Shown: positions 60,201-64,000 of the stretch, one piece after another
Layout of the letters: each line of letters begins with the position of its first letter
How positions within the stretch are numbered: position 1 is the first letter of the stretch
NCBI RefSeq assembly: GCF_003946465.1
Contig: NZ_RHOL01000009.1
Span: 21,499 to 85,498 of the forward strand
Length of the DNA: 64,000 nucleotides
DNA from: Lacticaseibacillus hegangensis
GTDB lineage: Bacteria; Bacillota; Bacilli; Lactobacillales; Lactobacillaceae
Direction of reading: 5' to 3'
Translations under genes and position numbers: made by a program
Notes under the pieces: model-generated
Seen by the model: the letters and a program-made list of their open reading frames with translations, nothing else
Told to the model about the DNA's origin: nothing
Databases searched by the model: none

Positions 60201-63200
60201 GCATCTGATGCTTCGATCTCTGCTTCTGGCGCTTCGGCTGCTCAGACTAGCGCTGATTCGGATGCATCGCGTGCTGCTAGTGATGCTTCGCAGGCGACCA
60301 GCGATGCCAGTGCTGCTAGCTCTGCTTCTAGCCACGCCGGTGATGTTGCCAGCCAGTATCCTAACAACTCGGCCATCAGCTCTGCTGCTTCGGTTGCAAG
60401 CTCTGCTGCTGCAAAGGGAAGCTCCGCTGCTTCAGTAGCTAACAGCGCTGCAAGCGACGCCAGCTCCGCTGCTTCAATTGCTGACTCCAATGCTGCCGCG
60501 GCTTCAACCGCTGCAAGCACAGCCAACACTGAAGCTAGTGCTGCCAGCTCCGCTGCTGCTGCCGGTGATTCGAGCGCGGCTTCTGAGCACGCAAGTGCTG
60601 CTAAGTCCGCTGCTTCGGATGCTTCGACTGCGAACTCCGCGGCTCAAAGTGCTGCAAGCGACGCCAGCTCCGCTGCTTCCGTTGCTGACTCCGCCGCTGG
60701 TGATGCTTCCGATGCTAAGTCGGTTGCTCAAAGTGCAGCAAGTGTTGCGGATAGTACCGCTGCTTCGTTAGCTGGATCCTCAGCTGCTGCAAGTGGTGCT
60801 TCGAGCTCCGCTAGTGTTGCCAGCTCTGCTGCATCTGATGCTTCGATCTCTGCTTCTGGCGCTTCGGCTGCCAAGAATAGCGCTGATTCGGATGCATCAC
60901 GTGCCGCAAGTGATGCTTCACAGGCGACCAGCGATGCCAGTGCTGCTAGCTCTGCTGCTAGCCACGCCGGCAATGTTGAAAGTCAGTATCCTAACAACTC
61001 GGCCATCAGCTCTGCTGCTTCGGTTGCAAGCTCTGCTGCTGCAAAGGGCAGCTCCGCTGCTTCAGTAGCTAACAGTGCTGCAAGCGACGCCAGCTCTGCT
61101 GCTTCGATTGCTGACTCCAATGCTGCCGCGGCTTCGACCGCTGCAAGCACAGCTAACACTGAAGCTAGTGCTGCCAGCTCCGCTGCTGCTGCCGGTGATT
61201 CGAGTGCGGCTTCCGAGCACGCAAGTGCTGCTAAGTCCGCTGCTTCGGATGCTTCGACTGCCAACTCCGCTGCTCAAAGTGCCGCTGTGATTGCCAGCTC
61301 CGCTGCTTCCGTTGCTGATTCCGCTGCCGGTGATGCTTCCGATGCTAAGTCGGTTGCTCAAAGTGCTGCGAGCGTTGCGGATAGTACCGCTGCTTCGTTA
61401 GCTGGATCTTCAGCTGCTGCAAGTGGTGCTTCAAGCTCCGCTAGTGTTGCCAGCTCTGCTGCATCTGATGCTTCGATCTCTGCTTCTGGCGCTTCGGCTG
61501 CTCAGACTAGCGCTGATTCGGATGCATCACGTGCCGCAAGTGATGCTTCACAAGCGACCAGCGATGCCAGTGCTGCTAGCTCTGCTGCTAGCCACGCCGG
61601 CAATGTTGAAAGTCAGTATCCTAACAACTCGGCCATCAGCTCTGCTGCTTCGGTTGCCAGCTCTGCTGCTGCAAAGGGCAGCTCCGCTGCCTCAGTAGCT
61701 AACAGTGCTGCAAGCGACGCCAGCTCCGCTGCTTCAATTGCTGACTCCAATGCTGCCGCGGCTTCGACCGCTGCAAGCACAGCCAACAGTGAAGCTAGTG
61801 CTGCCAGCTCCGCTGCTGCTGCCGGTGATTCGAGCGCGGCTTCTGAGCACGCAAGTGCTGCTAAGTCCGCTGCTTCGGATGCTTCGACTGCCAACTCCGC
61901 TGCTCAAAGTGCCGCTGTGATTGCCAGCTCCGCTGCTTCCGTTGCTGACTCCGCCGCTGGTGATGCCTCCGATGCTAAGTCGGTTGCTCAAAGTGCTGCG
62001 AGTGTTGCGGATAGTACCGCTGCTTCATTAGCTGGATCTAGCACTGCAAGTACTGCTGATTCCAGTGCTTCTAGCGCTGATAACCATGCTTCTGTTGCTA
62101 GTGATGCTGCTTCAGGTGCCTCAGGTGCCCAGACCAACGCGGATAGCTATGCAAGCGATGCTGATACTCAGGCATCTAATGCCAAGTCTTCTGCTTCCGT
62201 TGCTGGTGCTGATTCAACAGCGATTGATAGTATTGCGGCAAAGAACCCTGGTAATGCCACAGTTACCTCAGCTGCATCGACTGCTAAGTCCGCTGCGAGT
62301 GTTGCCAGCTCCGCTGCCACGGATGCATCAAGCGCTGCGATCGACGCTCACTCAGCGGCTAGTGATGCCAGCGTTGCTGTAAGCAACGCCAACGTCGCAG
62401 CTTCTGCTGCAAACTCTGCTGCTAGTGCGGCACATGATGCTGCCAGCTCCGCTGCTTCTGCAGCTGCTGCCGGCGACAACTCTGCTGCCAATAGCCTTGC
62501 GCTGGTTGCCAGTGGTCTTGATTCCGCTGCCAGCTCTGCTGCAGACGTTGCAACGGCTGCTAGTGGTGCGGCAAGTGAAGCTGAAGCGAAAGCTTCAACT
62601 GCTGACTCGATTGCTAAGTCTGCTGCGAGTGTTGCTTCGACTGCTGCCAAGACAGCAAGCACCGCTTTGAACGCGGCTTCGACTGCTGCTAACAGCAATG
62701 GTTCTAGCGCGGCCAGTGCTGCTGATTCCAGTGCTTCCAGTGCTGACAACCACGCTTCTGTCGCTAGTGACGCTGCTTCAGGTGCCTCAGGTGCCCAGAC
62801 CAACGCGGATAGCTATGCAAGCGATGCTGATACTCAGGCATCTGCTGCGAAGTCCTCTGCTTCGGTTGCCGGCTCTGCTGCAACTGAGACTGCTAGTGTT
62901 GCAACCCAGTACCCATCCAACGCGGCGATTTCTTCAGCTGCTTCGACTGCTAAGTCAGCCGCTTCAGTTGCAAGTTCTGCTGCTTCGGATGCTTCAAGTG
63001 CTGCAATCGACGCTCACTCAGCGGCTAGTGATGCAAGTGTTGCTGTAAGCAACGCCAACGTCGCGGCTTCTGCTGCAAACTCTGCTGCTAGTGCGGCACA
63101 TGATGCTGCCAGCTCCGCTGCTTCTGCAGCTGCTGCCGGTGACAACTCTGCTGCTAATAGCCTTGCGCTTGTTGCCAATGGACTTGACTCCGCTGCTGGT

Positions 63201-64000
63201 TCTGCAGCTGATGCTGCTGTGGCCGCAAGCAGTGCAGCCAGTGAAGCTGAAGCGAAAGCTTCAACCGCTGACGCCATTGCTAAGTCTGCTGCATCTGTTG
63301 CGAAGTCCGCTGCTGCGGTGGCAACTGGTGCTCAGGCGACTGCGGATAGCACCGCCGAGTCTCTTGCCAGCTCCGCTGCTTCCAGTGCTAGTGGTGCTTC
63401 TAGCTCCGCCAGTGTTGCCAGCTCCGCTGCCTCCAACGCAACTTCCGATGCTTCGAATGCAACGAGCGATGCAAGCAACGCAAAGTCAGATGCTTCCAAC
63501 GCAACTTCCGATGCAAGCAAGGCTGCTAGTGATGCTAGTGCTGCGAAGAGTGACGCAAGTCACGCTGCCAGCGTAGCAAGTCAAAACTCCGACAACTCGA
63601 CGGTTTCGTCAGCTGCCTCGGTTGCTAGCTCCGCCGCAAGCAAAGCAAGTTCCGCTGCCAGTGTTGCCTCCAGCGCTGCAAGCACTGCTAACTCCGCTGC
63701 CAGTGTTGCCGGATCCGATGCCTCCACGGCATCGAGTGCCGCAAGCACTGCCAACAGTGAAGCGAGTGCTGCCAGCTCCGCTGCTTCTAACGGCGACTCA
63801 AGTGCCGCTGCTAGTCACGCCAGTGCTGCCAGCTCCGCTGCATCGATTGCTTCGTCTGCATCATCTAATGCTTCGAGTGCCGCATCCGTAGCCAGCTCTG
63901 CTGCCTCCGATGCACACTCCGCTGCTAGTGTCGCTTCTAGCGCACACTCAGTTGCATCAAGTGCTGCAAGTGTTGCTGATAGCGCCGCAAGTTCCGCTGC
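54216..64000 (+). CDS. Giant serine-rich-repeat (SRR) adhesin, 3' truncated by window edge
   Basis: ATG 54216 (after AGGAGTGAGG) opens a frame that is still open at 64000: 3261 full codons and counting. The SRR-type signal peptide is KVTHYKMYKDGKNW followed by a long hydrophobic stretch (residues about 13-50). A first Ser/Thr/Ala-rich segment (about 55-235) is followed by a non-repeat region of some 900 residues (about 240-1165), the probable ligand-binding part, rich in aromatic residues and Asn/Gly. From Asp1169 on it is almost only Ser, Ala, Asp, Val and Asn (SAAS-type units) with 630-bp and 666-bp long repeats. Such proteins are O-glycosylated by the neighbouring Gtf pair and exported by SecA2/SecY2; those genes are not in the window and may follow. 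No sortase motif is seen because the end is missing. Many frames inside on either strand are shadows. Confidence 0.93.
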   Translation, partial: MKFNNFKRNPNAKVTHYKMYKDGKNWVFASAVIIGLGITGSVLTTQANTAFADTTNTVATVATPATSDKGSGASDSAEVSSAASANSENPVASGTQDAVSAAPAAAGQSDSSDSSQDVATSAVETSQAPSENTTSNGATSSDATAVKSASAEQVTVSAASDSATTKSQSANSSTSSSASAESAGSSSAATNSVASDAAVTTTVNTNGDITTTIGDSAAESATSLTTSQASAAASQAQLDLQTAGITTAQVEVLNNELKVSLVTTTDQSKTIVAAIDNTVRQYKLTAEIDQMAAAPAINTSSNDYQSGYNKAQDNLDKTAGWGSLSGPLGSIVTIGNVNGYTDLAALSKAYTAGLSYAKYLQDGTTPDTNNNDYLLVIKDTGIFGVGSSKPNSSQMNNVDYMNGYKAFVAEWATNMKQYFDNQGKALNDQAGLYANSIPYDKDNGNGQNSGILSGTSSIQGKLAINIASLGDGFANNNTQIRAIWDQAASSISSTNSVIRESVSRMEQTAYAYVPMFQTQIQSYMIKQMISNPTFMGTQDDIDKMFDGVGKTFLDVIESAPGWTNGVDVGIAGLSGSGVDYVSELPSALINEVYLGIRSTIEQAMVIAAREGLYKYLDDFLGQDAGNSSETGTIDLGANPLTSTSEPAYNWGRAAISGGDSKILSAEKSQSANDTMTLGQSIVYRSMQQLVGKTQNGAWNKDALKDAAIAQAVTDANTTNQLDDNAVNAMFLPGGQFYFDSAPFKDGSQSSDYATRTAGVRQTLRETYEAEYWAVRKAIEDFTKDPAHMHTYKLVDGKLTDITDQQTSSSTAQGTFLYTVTTLATGTIRQNSDGTTSNWYQQYSDLGTDITVADYQNIWNYLQSFNFGQNAMQAADEASHVEQDGNLKSDYTSFDQIKADWGTKVTASLFNTNTGDTSKLTASLLTEFQNIPGAMDKLQTLAASSFVPIYNYEAVQANTGFRAGQQAVYDEVKAQTDADGNFNGTLKGSDVPFSGAFQLANGTAGAGSYDGTDDGTGEVQAGSTTHEFNKPNTIGADTSTANYFTPSTIAGKGQAFKDGYNKNVTAFNELLIKANGQPSAQWNADLQKNAATTLQGFTVSTSSATATKNNVAAPKTGTTFEGTNDGDTAVAVNNVTVQGPKIGNWTSNTFNGTLSPASPTNVTLQYTYTDPTTGAASAASDAGTAAKSAASEASSAPSLSNDAASYASTAKSAASAASSSSSLTGSLATGIGSMSQANPTNPTVASASAEIAKQSAAASTAASTAASAASDASLSASAASAAVPLIQSAATAASTAASQASSAAAAASAATDDDTKTSLSSDAQSYASTAKSQASTADTLNTGLQSDVSAASSAAQIALGGSSAASTAESLAQAAYDQAKASLNNSDASNAKSDASTASSSASQASVSASGASGASTKAGSYASDAKSSASAADSSSSLASSAATNAGSLASQYPSNADVSSAASAASSAAVIASSAASVADSAATAGSAAASKASDAVTQANSAASDANSAASAASTASSLAGSAASAGNSSAAASYAKTASTEASAASSAAVVASGASDAANSAETDASTAASIASSAASAASVAASTAVDENNKAVSAGSAAGSAAGSSAASSANSGAKSAASDASNANSAASANADSAAAHATNADSYASNASESAKAADSSASDASSAANTVASLASGNPSNAVVTSANSAAKSAASAAGSAASDADSFAGDASAAASNADSAAVVAKSAASVASLNASLASSSAMDASAAAKYGDPSGAESAESAAKSYATLANSAATVTSAANSTAASDEATASVAADSAASAATVASTEDAKAKAALSDAQNAISAASAASGASSSASVASSAASDASISASGASAAQTSADSDASRAASDASQAAKDASAASSAASHAGDVASQYPNNSAISSAASVASSAAAKGSSAASDASTANSAAQSAAVIASSAASVADSAAGDASDAKSVAQSAASVADSTAASLAGSSAASSSASVASSAASDASISASGASAAQTSADSDASRAASDASQATSDASAASSASSHAGDVASQYPNNSAISSAASVASSAAAKGSSAASVANSAASDASSAASIADSNAAAASTAASTANTEASAASSAAAAGDSSAASEHASAAKSAASDASTANSAAQSAASDASSAASVADSAAGDASDAKSVAQSAASVADSTAASLAGSSAAASGASSSASVASSAASDASISASGASAAKNSADSDASRAASDASQATSDASAASSAASHAGNVESQYPNNSAISSAASVASSAAAKGSSAASVANSAASDASSAASIADSNAAAASTAASTANTEASAASSAAAAGDSSAASEHASAAKSAASDASTANSAAQSAAVIASSAASVADSAAGDASDAKSVAQSAASVADSTAASLAGSSAAASGASSSASVASSAASDASISASGASAAQTSADSDASRAASDASQATSDASAASSAASHAGNVESQYPNNSAISSAASVASSAAAKGSSAASVANSAASDASSAASIADSNAAAASTAASTANSEASAASSAAAAGDSSAASEHASAAKSAASDASTANSAAQSAAVIASSAASVADSAAGDASDAKSVAQSAASVADSTAASLAGSSTASTADSSASSADNHASVASDAASGASGAQTNADSYASDADTQASNAKSSASVAGADSTAIDSIAAKNPGNATVTSAASTAKSAASVASSAATDASSAAIDAHSAASDASVAVSNANVAASAANSAASAAHDAASSAASAAAAGDNSAANSLALVASGLDSAASSAADVATAASGAASEAEAKASTADSIAKSAASVASTAAKTASTALNAASTAANSNGSSAASAADSSASSADNHASVASDAASGASGAQTNADSYASDADTQASAAKSSASVAGSAATETASVATQYPSNAAISSAASTAKSAASVASSAASDASSAAIDAHSAASDASVAVSNANVAASAANSAASAAHDAASSAASAAAAGDNSAANSLALVANGLDSAAGSAADAAVAASSAASEAEAKASTADAIAKSAASVAKSAAAVATGAQATADSTAESLASSAASSASGASSSASVASSAASNATSDASNATSDASNAKSDASNATSDASKAASDASAAKSDASHAASVASQNSDNSTVSSAASVASSAASKASSAASVASSAASTANSAASVAGSDASTASSAASTANSEASAASSAASNGDSSAAASHASAASSAASIASSASSNASSAASVASSAASDAHSAASVASSAHSVASSAASVADSAASSA
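59731..62040 (+). repeat. Long tandem repeats of 630 bp (three full copies plus one 435-bp copy)
   Basis: The marker CTTCGATCTC occurs at 59776, 60211, 60841 and 61471, giving distances of 435, 630 and 630. The 435-bp copy lacks an internal 195 bp. All distances are multiples of three, so the frame is kept. Copies are nearly identical at DNA level, suggesting recent duplication. Confidence 0.92.
62041..63330 (+). repeat. 666-bp tandem repeat, two copies
   Basis: GCTGATAACCATGCTTCTG at 62076 recurs as GCTGACAACCACGCTTCTG at 62742, 666 bp apart (222 codons). Copies are less alike than the 630-bp units and differ internally. Confidence 0.85.

Noticed and set aside
59599..63891. Many plus- and minus-strand open frames of 60-160 codons in the SRR region
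   Set aside because: All are out-of-frame readings of the Ser/Ala repeat; only the frame from 54216 has start, RBS and continuous sense.

Overview
The window looks like a GC-rich member of the Lactobacillaceae, for example a Schleiferilactobacillus-type species. This is inferred from Gram-positive ribosome binding sites, YSIRK/KxYKxGKxW-type signal peptides, LPxTG sortase signals, MucBP adhesins, a serine-rich-repeat (SRR) adhesin with its glycosyltransferases, and several PTS systems. No rRNA or tRNA gene was recognised. Coding regions are GC-rich. The gene-poor stretches at about 33.6-34.0 kb and 50.0-50.9 kb are clearly more AT-rich.

About 0-20 kb is a glycan-utilisation island. It holds the end of a GPH-family sugar symporter, a GH29 alpha-L-fucosidase, a GH3 enzyme, a truncated phosphoesterase, an RpiR regulator divergent from a GH35-like/DUF5597 beta-galactosidase, a lone PTS EIIC and two more GH3 enzymes. 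These are followed by a GntR/UTRA regulator and a compact EIIB-EIIC-EIIA-SGNH esterase operon. The enzyme set would suit trimming of a branched, possibly fucosylated and acetylated plant glycan such as xyloglucan oligosaccharides; that substrate is inferred.

About 20-33 kb is mostly housekeeping: an orphan DinJ-like antitoxin, a C69 dipeptidase, an unknown membrane/coiled-coil protein, a YtrA-type GntR-ABC operon, a histidine phosphatase with an NrnA-like DHH phosphoesterase, PncB, a Cof-type HAD phosphatase, NagA and a TPM-domain protein. Between pncB and the HAD gene there is no protein gene. Instead there are three tandem minus-strand small-RNA-like units. Each has a conserved direct-repeat box at a fixed distance from its -10 element, a 5' hairpin, a CU-rich anti-Shine-Dalgarno segment and a terminator. 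Two homologous loci resembling type I toxin-antitoxin modules lie at about 1.1-1.5 kb and 30.3-30.7 kb.

About 33-64 kb is a surface-protein island. It has two sortase-anchored MucBP adhesins separated by a decayed copy of the TPM gene tail, a stand-alone AP2-domain protein, an Mga-like regulator overlapping a secreted protein with a 21-residue Ala/Ser/Glu repeat, a glutamine-type ABC transporter fusion, then a GtfA/GtfB pair and a giant SRR adhesin that runs off the right edge with long internal tandem repeats of about 630 and 666 bp.
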